Notes under the pieces: generated by a model
Seen by the model: the letters and a program-made list of their open reading frames with translations, nothing else
What the model was told of the DNA's origin: nothing
Databases searched by the model: none
Origin: JBJEQG01 sp051881635
Lineage (GTDB): Bacteria > Bacillota > Clostridia > Oscillospirales > Acutalibacteraceae
DNA: 8,459 nt
Direction: 5' to 3'
Assembly: GCA_051881635.1 (NCBI GenBank)
Contig: JBJEQG010000155.1
Span: 1 to 8,459 of the forward strand
Made by a program: the position numbers and the translations under genes
Part shown: positions 1 to 6,311 of the stretch, piece by piece
Layout: each line of letters starts with the position of its first letter
How positions within the stretch are numbered: position 1 is the stretch's first letter

Positions 1-4
1 TTCC

Positions 5-1261
5 TCAATTCTTAATCAAAGCGTCTTTGGGGCTTGTTTTCAAAAGCATAAAATAAGGGATAAACACCATAATCAATATGATTGCCATAATAATGCCGAG
101 AGAGATAAATATATTATAGATATTGAATACAGCCAAACCAACGAACCCGCCTTGAATAAGGATAAATACCAAAGCCAATGCCGACACCAACGCCGAGCCA
201 ATCATAATGATGAGTGAATATGACAGCAGTATTTTTTTCATATCGGACCAATTCATACCGCACAGATAATAAACCGAATATGTTTTCATATAGTCCGTTG
301 CATTCAGCGTCATAATACATACAAGGCAGACTATGGTCAAAAGGAATATGCCGAACATGAACGGCACTAAATACGAAATTCGTTCATATAAATATGAGTA
401 TGTATTGTCGCACATTTTTTGCATTTTGACTGTCCAACCCGTATCGCTTAATTCATCTATGGCACGATACACTTCCTCTTGGGTGGCATTTGCGTTTTTG
501 TATAAGAAACATTTTTTTGCCTGATATAAATTATCAATATATGGATTTATCGCTTCGTCCTCATACGAAAAGTATATATAGGACAGAGGATCTCCGTTTT
601 TTTTCGTATATGCTTCCTGCATAAACATATTCAAGCTCATTTCAGTGTCAACAACTGCTGTATCCGGATAAAGCATATTCGCTCCCTGTTCAAGCAAACC
701 TGTAACGATACATTTTATATCAATGCCGTTTTCATCGTTTTGTAAATGAATATTAAATTTATCACCAATCTCATAATTTCCCTTAACCGCCACAACATTC
801 AAATATCCGTCCGTTTTCTTGGCTTTTGTGTACCATTCACCCTCAGCAAGCTGACCATAGTTCAGGTTTTCCGAAGTTTTGTTGTCAACGCCTATATAAA
901 TGATAGATTTTGAATAAAATGACAACTGCTTTCTGTATGCAATCGCCGAATCGTAATATATATAACCGACATCAAAAGCGTGTTCTTTGTTTGCACTCTC
1001 AACCGTCTTGTTTATAGTATGCTGTTTTATCGTTATACTTCCGTCAGCGTTTTCAACTTCTTCAAAATCTTCTGTGTTATCCATATAGTAGTAAGTGTTT
1101 TCCTTGTCGAAATTTTGAACCGCATTGAGAAGGGAAAGTTGCATATTCACAATACCGATACCGACATTTGAAACCAAAAGGGATAAGGCAACAAGAATTA
1201 AAAGAAGCATATTGGACAGCGTTTTGCTGCTGAACAGGTGAATTCCCAATCTGATATACAT
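5..1261 (-). CDS. FtsX-family ABC transporter permease (downstream gene of pair)
   Basis: Predicted 418-residue integral membrane subunit of an ABC transporter of the FtsX/MacB fold; the substrate cannot be told. The order is: one N-terminal membrane helix (about 18-40), a large extracytoplasmic domain (about 41-295), then three helices (about 298-321, 344-369, 381-404). Between helices 2 and 3 lies a coupling-helix-like segment containing YYLCGMNWSDMKK, and the protein ends in KTSPKDALIKN, typical of FtsX-domain C termini. The extracytoplasmic part contains a YEIGDKFNI segment resembling MacB-type periplasmic-core strands. The ATG at 1259-1261 is preceded by TAAGGAGGG, whose TAA is the stop codon of the upstream permease, so the two are translationally linked (14-bp gap). 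The family needs a cytoplasmic ATPase; none is in the window, so it may lie left of base 1. Low GC, about 37% in sampled lines. Family call is secure; role (peptide export, antimicrobial resistance, signalling) is open. Confidence 0.85.
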   Translation of the reverse strand: MYIRLGIHLFSSKTLSNMLLLILVALSLLVSNVGIGIVNMQLSLLNAVQNFDKENTYYYMDNTEDFEEVENADGSITIKQHTINKTVESANKEHAFDVGYIYYDSAIAYRKQLSFYSKSIIYIGVDNKTSENLNYGQLAEGEWYTKAKKTDGYLNVVAVKGNYEIGDKFNIHLQNDENGIDIKCIVTGLLEQGANMLYPDTAVVDTEMSLNMFMQEAYTKKNGDPLSYIYFSYEDEAINPYIDNLYQAKKCFLYKNANATQEEVYRAIDELSDTGWTVKMQKMCDNTYSYLYERISYLVPFMFGIFLLTIVCLVCIMTLNATDYMKTYSVYYLCGMNWSDMKKILLSYSLIIMIGSALVSALALVFILIQGGFVGLAVFNIYNIFISLGIIMAIILIMVFIPYFMLLKTSPKDALIKN

Positions 1262-1275
1262 CTGTTTTTCCCTCC

Positions 1276-2319
1276 TTATTCTTTACTGAGTACCGAAGGA
1301 GAGGTTTTGGCAACCCTTTGGATAATCGGCAAAAAAGAAAGTATTTCTATCAAAAGATAAATGACATACACTATGATGAAGTCCAAAGGAGATATGTAAT
1401 ATTTCAACGCCTGTGTAATATTCATCATCAGTGGCATAACAGCCACAAGGTGAATTAAAACTGCCACAGCATACGATACCGCCGACAGAAATAATATTTC
1501 CGTCAGATACATGGACGCTGTTTTTCCCAAACTGCAACCGCACAGTCTGAAAACGGCAGTTTCCTTTTTTCTCTTGTTCATAATATACGAGTAAAGGTAT
1601 ATGATGTTGATAACGGCTATAATTATAATCACACCGAATGTTGCAACATAGTTGATTGTGCTTGAATATGTACTCATGGAATAGGCACTCGGTGTACTAA
1701 CGCTGTCGGTATTGAATATATCCATGACATCTTGCAGAAAAACATCTTGGTAAACGCTTTTCAAATCTGTGTTTAATACCATATAAACTTTCGATATTTG
1801 GGATTTGTTTTCAAGCGAACTATACGGAATAGTCAACACATCTTTATAGGAAATGCCAATGATTTCATACTGTTCACCCAACAATTCATATTGTTCGCCT
1901 ATCTTATATTTCTTTTTGTCGGTCATACCGCTGTAATCCGCAAACAGCATTTGTTTTTTCCCGTCTTTGAAATCATTTTCACTGAAATTTTTTCCGTTTT
2001 TTATAATGTTATCAGACGGTCGGATATATTCGCAGTATATTCTATCATTTCCGTTGTTCATGACAGCATAATAATCGGTGAGCATATCCGCATATTTTTC
2101 ATATAGTTTTTTCATCTGTGCGTCAAGCTTTTCTCCATCAGAAATGCTGACAGAGTATGTTCGGCACCCACTTTGAAGTTCCTTTGCATTTTCAAGGAAC
2201 ATTAAAGCGTAATTGAAAACGGAAAAAAACGCTACAACGGTTGCTATTTGCACAAGCAAAAAGATTGCAAATATTCTTTTATTTGTGCGTACAAAGCTGA
2301 ACAGATTTCTGAATATCAT
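1276..2319 (-). CDS. FtsX-family ABC transporter permease (upstream gene of pair)
   Basis: Predicted 347-residue partner of the permease at 5-1261. It has one N-terminal helix (about 17-41), an extracytoplasmic domain of about 180 residues that includes a YKIGEQYELLGEQYEIIGI stretch like MacB-type core domains, and three C-terminal helices (about 223-247, 270-298, 310-333). It ends KTSPSVLSKE and carries an AVFRLCGCS coupling segment. Both permeases have 127 residues from just before helix 2 to the end and share the LCG and KTSP landmarks, so they look like paralogous halves of a heterodimer. The open frame extends to a GTG at 2400, but the promoter -10 elements lie inside that extension. I therefore choose the ATG at 2317-2319; a GTG three codons upstream (2326-2328), with AAGGA five bases before it, is a real alternative. 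No ATPase gene lies upstream; the next gene that way is a terminated carboxypeptidase. Confidence 0.82.
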   Translation of the reverse strand: MIFRNLFSFVRTNKRIFAIFLLVQIATVVAFFSVFNYALMFLENAKELQSGCRTYSVSISDGEKLDAQMKKLYEKYADMLTDYYAVMNNGNDRIYCEYIRPSDNIIKNGKNFSENDFKDGKKQMLFADYSGMTDKKKYKIGEQYELLGEQYEIIGISYKDVLTIPYSSLENKSQISKVYMVLNTDLKSVYQDVFLQDVMDIFNTDSVSTPSAYSMSTYSSTINYVATFGVIIIIAVINIIYLYSYIMNKRKKETAVFRLCGCSLGKTASMYLTEILFLSAVSYAVAVLIHLVAVMPLMMNITQALKYYISPLDFIIVYVIYLLIEILSFLPIIQRVAKTSPSVLSKE

Positions 2320-2382
2320 AAATTTCACACCAATCCTTAACGGATATTCCCACAAAAATATGTGATTTTCCAATTCAAATAT

Positions 2383-2417
2383 ATTATACAGTATATTCAC
2401 AAGAAATCAACTGTCAA
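2383..2417 (-). promoter_or_regulatory. Promoter of the permease operon (two overlapping sigma-A-like options)
   Basis: On the minus strand, TTGACA (2412-2417) is followed after 16 bp by TATACT (2390-2395). A second set, TTGATT (2405-2410), 16 bp, TATAAT (2383-2388), overlaps it. Either gives a 5' leader of roughly 55-65 nt before the ATG at 2319. The promoter is bordered upstream by a tandem 12-bp repeat. Confidence 0.65.
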
Positions 2418-2421
2418 TTAT

Positions 2422-2445
2422 ACCAAACATTCGACCAAATATTCC
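2422..2445. repeat. Tandem 12-bp direct repeat, candidate operator
   Basis: On the plus strand, ACCAAACATTCG (2422-2433) is directly followed by ACCAAATATTCC (2434-2445), with 10 of 12 positions identical. It ends five bases upstream of the TTGACA -35 element of the permease promoter (minus strand). Tandem half-sites just upstream of -35 are typical of OmpR-family response regulators, which often control ABC transporters of this kind; the regulator itself is not in the window. Confidence 0.45.
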
Positions 2446-2502
2446 CATAATATTATTTACAATCGTGAAATGACACTTATATAAAATGTTGACATTTTCA
2501 AG

Positions 2503-2538
2503 AAAAAATAAGGGTATCGAATAATCCGATACCCTTAT
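2503..2538 (-). terminator. Rho-independent terminator of the D,D-carboxypeptidase gene
   Basis: A perfect 12-bp stem (2508-2519 with 2527-2538; 7-base loop) is followed on the minus strand by a run of six T (2503-2508). It starts 10 bases after the carboxypeptidase stop codon and separates that gene from the permease operon promoter. Confidence 0.88.
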
Positions 2539-2548
2539 ATATCCGCTT

Positions 2549-3694
2549 TTAACAGAAAATCAATGCCTTAAACAGCCTTTCCAAAACACCGAAAAAGCTG
2601 ATTGCCTCGACACTGCTTTCCGCTTTAATCGGACAGCTTGCAATTTCCTTGCCGTCCTCATAGTACATGACCTTGCCCAGAGTCTGCCCTTTTGCAATCG
2701 GTGCGGCAAATTCCGTTTCCAACTGCACCTTTGACTCGATATTTTCCTGACTGCCCTTTGAAATCAAAATCGCACCGCCACCGTCAACTTTTGTTTTGAC
2801 GGAGGATTTCATTCCGCCGTTGACCTTGACCTCAACACACGCCCCCTCAGGTACGGTCGGTTCATACATCGCAAAATTCGCAAAACCGTAATCCAAAACT
2901 TTGGCGGCATCGGTAAAGCGTTCCTTGCCTGTCGCACTGCCCAAAACAACCGCAATTAAACTCAAACCGTCACGCTTGGCGGTTGCCGAAATACAACTGC
3001 CCGCCTGCCCTGTCGTGCCTGTCTTTAATCCCGTAATGCCGTTATAGCTTTTAAGCAGTTTATTGGTGTTGACAAGCTGTGTTTTACCGCCACGCAAGTA
3101 GTCAATCCATATTCCCGTATATTCATAGATTTTTTCGTGTGCCATTAACGCTCTGGACATCAACGCCACATCATAAGCACTTGTCAAATGCCCTTCCTCG
3201 TCCAAACCGTTACAGTTCTTAAAGGTAGTGTCTTTCATGCCCAATTCTTTGGCTCTTGCGTTCATTCGGGCAACAAATTCTTCCTCACTGCCGCAAATAT
3301 ATTCCGCCAACGCAACGGCGGCATCGTTTGCACTCGCAACAACGGTTGCCTTAATCATTTCATCAACCGTCATGCTTTCGCCCGTTTCAAGCCATATATC
3401 CGAACCGCCCATTGATGCGGCGTGTTCGCTTGCCGTCACCGTATCCGTCATGGAGATTTTTCCGCCGTCAATCGCTTCAAAAACCAAAAGCAAGGTCATA
3501 ACTTTGGTTATGGAGGCACACGCCCGCAATTCATGGGCATTTTTTTCAAACAGGACTTTGCCTGTGGTTTCCTCCATAAGGACAACGGACGGTGCTGTAA
3601 GGCTGTTTTCGTCCAATGCCTGACACGGCACAAAAAATGCACCCGTAAAGAACAAAGACAAAACAACCGCCGTCCACTTTTTCAAAACTTTCAT
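2549..3694 (-). CDS. D-alanyl-D-alanine carboxypeptidase (peptidase S11, DacF/PBP5 type)
   Basis: Secreted penicillin-binding protein that removes the terminal D-Ala from peptidoglycan stem pentapeptides and so limits cross-linking. Numbered from the ATG at 3694 (381 residues): signal peptide 1-26, with a KK-rich start, a hydrophobic core and a likely cut after CQA; peptidase S11 domain about 30-255; PBP5_C-type beta domain about 270-360. All three active-site motifs are present: S61-I-T-K64 (nucleophile and base), S121-A-N123 and K224-T-G226. The C terminus (FFGVLERLFKALIF) is an amphipathic helix of the kind that anchors PBP5 proteins to the outer face of the membrane. The frame stays open for 35 codons upstream, but those codons run through the ADH terminator, whereas the chosen ATG opens the signal peptide and follows GGGCGGTG. 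Length matches clostridial DacF proteins (about 380-420). DacF in Bacillus is a sporulation protein, but paralogues act in growing cells, so the exact role is not fixed. Confidence 0.93.
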   Translation of the reverse strand: MKVLKKWTAVVLSLFFTGAFFVPCQALDENSLTAPSVVLMEETTGKVLFEKNAHELRACASITKVMTLLLVFEAIDGGKISMTDTVTASEHAASMGGSDIWLETGESMTVDEMIKATVVASANDAAVALAEYICGSEEEFVARMNARAKELGMKDTTFKNCNGLDEEGHLTSAYDVALMSRALMAHEKIYEYTGIWIDYLRGGKTQLVNTNKLLKSYNGITGLKTGTTGQAGSCISATAKRDGLSLIAVVLGSATGKERFTDAAKVLDYGFANFAMYEPTVPEGACVEVKVNGGMKSSVKTKVDGGGAILISKGSQENIESKVQLETEFAAPIAKGQTLGKVMYYEDGKEIASCPIKAESSVEAISFFGVLERLFKALIFC

Positions 3695-3727
3695 CTCAAC
3701 ACCGCCCAAAATCAAAATATCATTCAT

Positions 3728-3755
3728 TATTATGACCGTCCCCAAAATTCTATTC
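3728..3755 (-). promoter_or_regulatory. Candidate promoter of the carboxypeptidase gene (sigma-G-like)
   Basis: The gene needs a promoter between the ADH terminator and its ATG. On the minus strand GAATA (3751-3755) and CATAATA (3728-3734) match the Bacillus sigma-G GHATR and CATNHTA boxes, but the 16-bp spacer is shorter than the usual 17-18. CATAAT also fits a sigma-A -10 without a recognisable -35. The predicted start would leave a leader of about 27 nt. Confidence 0.3.
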
Positions 3756-3790
3756 CCGAATGTTGGTGGTGGCAAAAAGCCTTTGAAAAA

Positions 3791-3827
3791 CAAAAACACC
3801 GCATGAGAATTATCCCATACGGTGTTT
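3791..3827 (-). terminator. Rho-independent terminator of the alcohol dehydrogenase gene
   Basis: Arms 3794-3808 and 3813-3827 form a 15-bp stem with a 4-base loop when transcribed from the minus strand. Two positions pair only as G-U on that strand (they would be A-C mismatches on the other), which fixes the orientation. A T-rich tract, TTTTTGTTTTTC, follows on the minus strand. It lies about 20 bases after the ADH stop codon. Confidence 0.85.
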
Positions 3828-3847
3828 GTTATGTATTCAGTTATAAA

Positions 3848-5065
3848 TCAGAAGTCAACTTCCTCGTCATAGTAGCAGGCACGGAGCAATTTCTCCATTT
3901 CCTCCTGTGAGGGTTGTCTTGGGTTAGAACCTGTGCAAGCGTCACCGATTGCATTCTTTGCAATTTCGGGCAGTCTTTCAAGGAATACTTCCTCAGGTAC
4001 AAAGCCCTGTTCTGTCGGATAGGAATCAGCACCGTAATTCTTAATGCAGTGCGGAATGTTCAGGTCATCATTCATACCTCTGAGGTATTCAATCAGGAGT
4101 TTAACCTTTTCTTCAACGGTTTCGCCGCCCAATTTCATGAAGTCGGCAATATCGCCGTATCTCTTTGCAGCGGTTTCATCTTTGGCGTTAAATGCAATAA
4201 CTTTCGGGAGGTACATGGCATTTGCCGCACCGTGAATAATGTGAGCGCCATAATCTGCAAAAGCTGCACCCGTCTTATGAGCCATTGAGTGAACAATACC
4301 CAAAAGGGCATTTGAGAATGCCATACCGGCAAGGCACTGAGCATTATGCATATTGTTGCGTTTTTCAACATCACCGTTATATGAGCCGACAAGGTCACGC
4401 TGAATCATCTCAATAGCGTGTAAAGCCAGCGGGTCTGTAAAGTCGCAGTTTGCTGTTGAAACATAAGCCTCGATAGCGTGTGTCATAGCGTCCATACCTG
4501 TATGGGCAACCAACTTTTTGGGCATTGTCTGAGCAAGTGCGGGGTCAACGATTGCAACATCGGGCGTAATCTCAAAGTCGGCAATCGGATATTTGATACC
4601 CTTTTGATAGTCCGTAATGATAGAGAAAGCCGTTACTTCTGTGGCTGTACCAGATGTAGAGGAAATAGCACAGAATTTCGCCTTTTTGCGTAATGACGGA
4701 ATACCAAAGACCTTGCACATTTCTTCAAAAGTAATATCGGGATATTCATATTTAATCCACATTGCTTTTGCGGCATCAATCGGTGAACCGCCGCCGATTG
4801 CGACAATCCAGTCCGGCTCAAATTCGAGCATTGCCTCTGCACCCTTCATTACGGTTTCAACCGACGGGTCGGGTTCAATACCCTCAAACAGTTTTACTTC
4901 CATACCGGCTTCTTCAAGATAAGAAACAACCTTATCAAGGAAACCAAAACGCTTCATAGAGCCGCCGCCCACACATACGATTGCCTTTTTGCCTGTAAAG
5001 GTTTTAAGGGCTTCAAGTGCATTTTCACCATGATAAACATCTCTCGGTAAAGTAAATCGTGCCAT
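3848..5065 (-). CDS. Iron-containing (type III) alcohol dehydrogenase
   Basis: Cytoplasmic NAD(P)H-dependent oxidoreductase that most likely reduces an aldehyde to an alcohol to dispose of fermentation electrons. The 405-residue length is usual for the family. N-terminal nucleotide-binding half (about 1-185): VCVGGGSMK at 30-38, GGGSPID at 91-97 and SSTSGTATEVT at 135-145, all family landmarks. C-terminal helical half: metal ligands D192 and H196 (GMDAMTHAIEAY), H259 (HSMAH) and H278 (HGAANA). The spacing between the last two ligands is 19 residues against 14 in FucO, owing to a short insert around ADYGAHI. The sequence resembles the ADH half of AdhE and clostridial butanol/1,3-propanediol dehydrogenases; the substrate cannot be assigned. 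The ATG at 5063-5065 follows GGAGGT (5076-5081) by 10 bases. The gene is monocistronic, with its own promoter, a 95-nt leader and a terminator. Confidence 0.93.
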   Translation of the reverse strand: MARFTLPRDVYHGENALEALKTFTGKKAIVCVGGGSMKRFGFLDKVVSYLEEAGMEVKLFEGIEPDPSVETVMKGAEAMLEFEPDWIVAIGGGSPIDAAKAMWIKYEYPDITFEEMCKVFGIPSLRKKAKFCAISSTSGTATEVTAFSIITDYQKGIKYPIADFEITPDVAIVDPALAQTMPKKLVAHTGMDAMTHAIEAYVSTANCDFTDPLALHAIEMIQRDLVGSYNGDVEKRNNMHNAQCLAGMAFSNALLGIVHSMAHKTGAAFADYGAHIIHGAANAMYLPKVIAFNAKDETAAKRYGDIADFMKLGGETVEEKVKLLIEYLRGMNDDLNIPHCIKNYGADSYPTEQGFVPEEVFLERLPEIAKNAIGDACTGSNPRQPSQEEMEKLLRACYYDEEVDF

Positions 5066-5117
5066 GTTTTTGAATACCTCCGTTATATAATTTTATTTCA
5101 TGCCCCAAAAGGGCAAA

Positions 5118-5134
5118 TTGTACTTTATGCACAA
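5118..5134. promoter_or_regulatory. Imperfect inverted repeat in the ADH leader, possible operator
   Basis: On the minus strand TTGTGCATAAAGTACAA has perfect 4-bp outer arms (TTGT/ACAA) and partial inner symmetry. It lies just downstream of the predicted ADH transcription start. It recalls the Rex redox-repressor box (TTGTGA...TCACAA) but is 17 rather than 18 bp and poorly symmetric inside. A small perfect hairpin, TGCCC/GGGCA, sits next to it at 5101-5115. Confidence 0.25.
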
Positions 5135-5167
5135 ATTATAAATTCGCACATCAGAATTTATATCTAA

Positions 5168-5196
5168 ATATTATCATCATTTCCGATTTATGTCAA
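5168..5196 (-). promoter_or_regulatory. Promoter of the alcohol dehydrogenase gene
   Basis: Minus strand: perfect -35 TTGACA (5191-5196), 17-bp spacer, -10 TAATAT (5168-5173). Transcription would start near 5161, giving a leader of about 95 nt. It diverges from the SGNH hydrolase promoter about 110 bp away. Confidence 0.75.
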
Positions 5197-5284
5197 TAGA
5201 TTTTCGTAAATTTATTTTGTCGGATTGAGAGGAAAAAATATCCTATGAACAATGTGTTATTTTTGAAAAAAAGTCATATTTCCC

Positions 5285-5312
5285 TTGAAGATTTTTTCCT
5301 TTATGATATAAT
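5285..5312 (+). promoter_or_regulatory. Extended -10 promoter of the SGNH hydrolase gene
   Basis: TTGAAG (5285-5290), 16-bp spacer, consensus TATAAT (5307-5312) preceded by TG one base upstream (extended -10). The inverted repeat TTCCTT (5296-5301) / AAGGAA (5313-5318) brackets the -10 exactly, and a further TTCC half-site follows at 5321-5324. A repressor or a structured start site is possible. The AAGGAGA ribosome binding site is at 5344-5350. Confidence 0.7.
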
Positions 5313-5360
5313 AAGGAATGTTCCAAAATATATTTTTTTACCTAAGGAGACGACTTTTTC

Positions 5361-6209
5361 ATGCGTCCAAAACGCTCCAAATACAAATCCTATGAAACAC
5401 ACTATAAACGCCGTAAAATAACACCCAGACGCATACAGAAGATATTGCATTTTTCACTGCTGATTATCGCCGTTATTTTCGTATGTTTCCAGCTTGCNNN
5501 NNNNNNNNNNNNNNNNNNNNNNNNNNNNNNNNNNNNNNNNNNNNNNNNNNNNNNNNNNNNNNNNNNNNNNNNNNNNNNNNNNNNNNNNNNNNNNNNNATT
5601 CCCGAAAGTTCAGTCGAGGACAGTTCATCAACCGACCCGACAGACCCCCATGTTTATTTCAAGGGGACAGCGTTCATGGGTAATTCCCTTATATCGGGTT
5701 TTGATGTTTACAAAATAGAACCAAGTGCCGATTATTATTGGAGTATCGGCATGAGTGCTTACGGTGCTTTGCACAGTCCGATGTCAGGCAGTGAAAATAC
5801 CGCCGTTGAGGAAATCTGTACCCATAAATACAAAAAAGTCTTTTTGATGTTCGGTACAAATGAGTTGGGTTGGAGCAACAGTGACAGCTTTATTAAAAAC
5901 TACGGTGAAGTCATTGATGAAATCCGCACAGCTATGCCCGAAACACAGATTTACATACAATCTATTACACCTGTAACCGCTTCGGTTGACAAAAAAAATC
6001 AAAACGGCATTAACAATGCCCGTATTGAGGAATATAATATACTGCTCCAAAACCTTGCCGCTGAAAAAGGTGTCGGCTATTTGGATATAGCGTCCATATA
6101 CAAAGACAGCAACGGCAACATGGCGGATAAATATTCGGGCGGTGACGGTATTCACCTCTCCCCGAGTGCCTATTATTTGTGGTTGGATTATATTATGGAA
6201 AATGCTTAA
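5361..6209 (+). CDS. Membrane-anchored SGNH/GDSL-family hydrolase (contains assembly gap)
   Basis: Probable extracytoplasmic esterase or acylhydrolase. The N terminus is very basic (MRPKRSKYK...) and leads to one membrane segment (about 28-46), placing the rest outside. After the gap comes a Ser/Asp/Thr-rich linker (about 80-97), then an SGNH domain with every block visible: F-M-G-N-S109 (nucleophile), Gly of GMSAYGA (about 130), G-T-N167-E, and D262-G-I-H265 as catalytic Asp and His. Residue numbers assume the 100 N are real length; the two sides are in frame, but that is a one-in-three chance. The start is secure: AAGGAGA ten bases before the ATG and an extended -10 promoter. Relatives include acetyl-ester hydrolases of polysaccharide and peptidoglycan, but I cannot name the substrate. 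It is monocistronic and ends before a hairpin shared with the converging S1 gene. Confidence 0.85.
   Translation: MRPKRSKYKSYETHYKRRKITPRRIQKILHFSLLIIAVIFVCFQLXXXXXXXXXXXXXXXXXXXXXXXXXXXXXXXXXXIPESSVEDSSSTDPTDPHVYFKGTAFMGNSLISGFDVYKIEPSADYYWSIGMSAYGALHSPMSGSENTAVEEICTHKYKKVFLMFGTNELGWSNSDSFIKNYGEVIDEIRTAMPETQIYIQSITPVTASVDKKNQNGINNARIEEYNILLQNLAAEKGVGYLDIASIYKDSNGNMADKYSGGDGIHLSPSAYYLWLDYIMENA
5498..5597. other. Assembly gap (100 N)
   Basis: Exactly 100 unknown bases, the conventional placeholder for a scaffold gap of unknown size. It falls inside the SGNH hydrolase gene between the membrane segment and the catalytic domain, so linker length and frame continuity are not established. Confidence 0.97.
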
Positions 6210-6211
6210 TG

Positions 6212-6251
6212 AAAAAACAGCCGTTCTTCTATGATTTGAAGAACGGCTGTT
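6212..6251 (-). terminator. Terminator of the S1 gene, probably shared with the SGNH gene
   Basis: A perfect 14-bp stem (6216-6229 with 6238-6251; 8-base loop). On the minus strand it is followed by a run of six T (6212-6217), so it is a strong terminator for the S1 gene. On the plus strand it begins seven bases after the SGNH stop codon but is followed by CTCG rather than T, so in that direction it is weaker or serves mainly to protect the 3' end. Confidence 0.85.
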
Positions 6252-6270
6252 CTCGTTAGTACAATTTCTT

Positions 6271-6309
6271 GTTCCCCAAAAAGACGGGGCTTGGGGGCAA
6301 CGCCACCAA
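6271..6309. other. Two mutually exclusive hairpins downstream of the S1 gene
   Basis: CCCCAA (6274-6279) can pair with TTGGGG (6291-6296), extended by GTT/AAC across a two-base bulge. The same TTGGGGGC can instead pair with GCCACCAA (6302-6309) around an AAC loop with one mismatch. The element is much more G/C-rich than the flanking DNA and lies between the S1 stop codon and its terminator. It could be a remnant of a dispersed palindromic repeat or an RNA 3'-end structure. Confidence 0.4.
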
Positions 6310-6311
6310 CA

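Noticed and set aside
2447..2456. Perfect palindrome ATAATATTAT
   Set aside because: Pure A/T palindromes of this length are expected by chance in A/T-rich intergenic DNA.
2489..2494. TTGACA on the plus strand as a -35 element
   Set aside because: No -10 lies at 16-18 bp downstream, only the carboxypeptidase terminator stem, and no plus-strand gene follows.
3422..3910. Open plus-strand frame of 162 codons across the carboxypeptidase 5' end and the ADH terminator
   Set aside because: It is antisense to a gene with full catalytic motifs, crosses a terminator, lacks a ribosome binding site and has no recognisable domain.
4617..4922. Open plus-strand frame antisense to the ADH gene
   Set aside because: Low-complexity Ser/Ile/Ala composition mirrors the ADH codons; the ADH frame carries all metal ligands.
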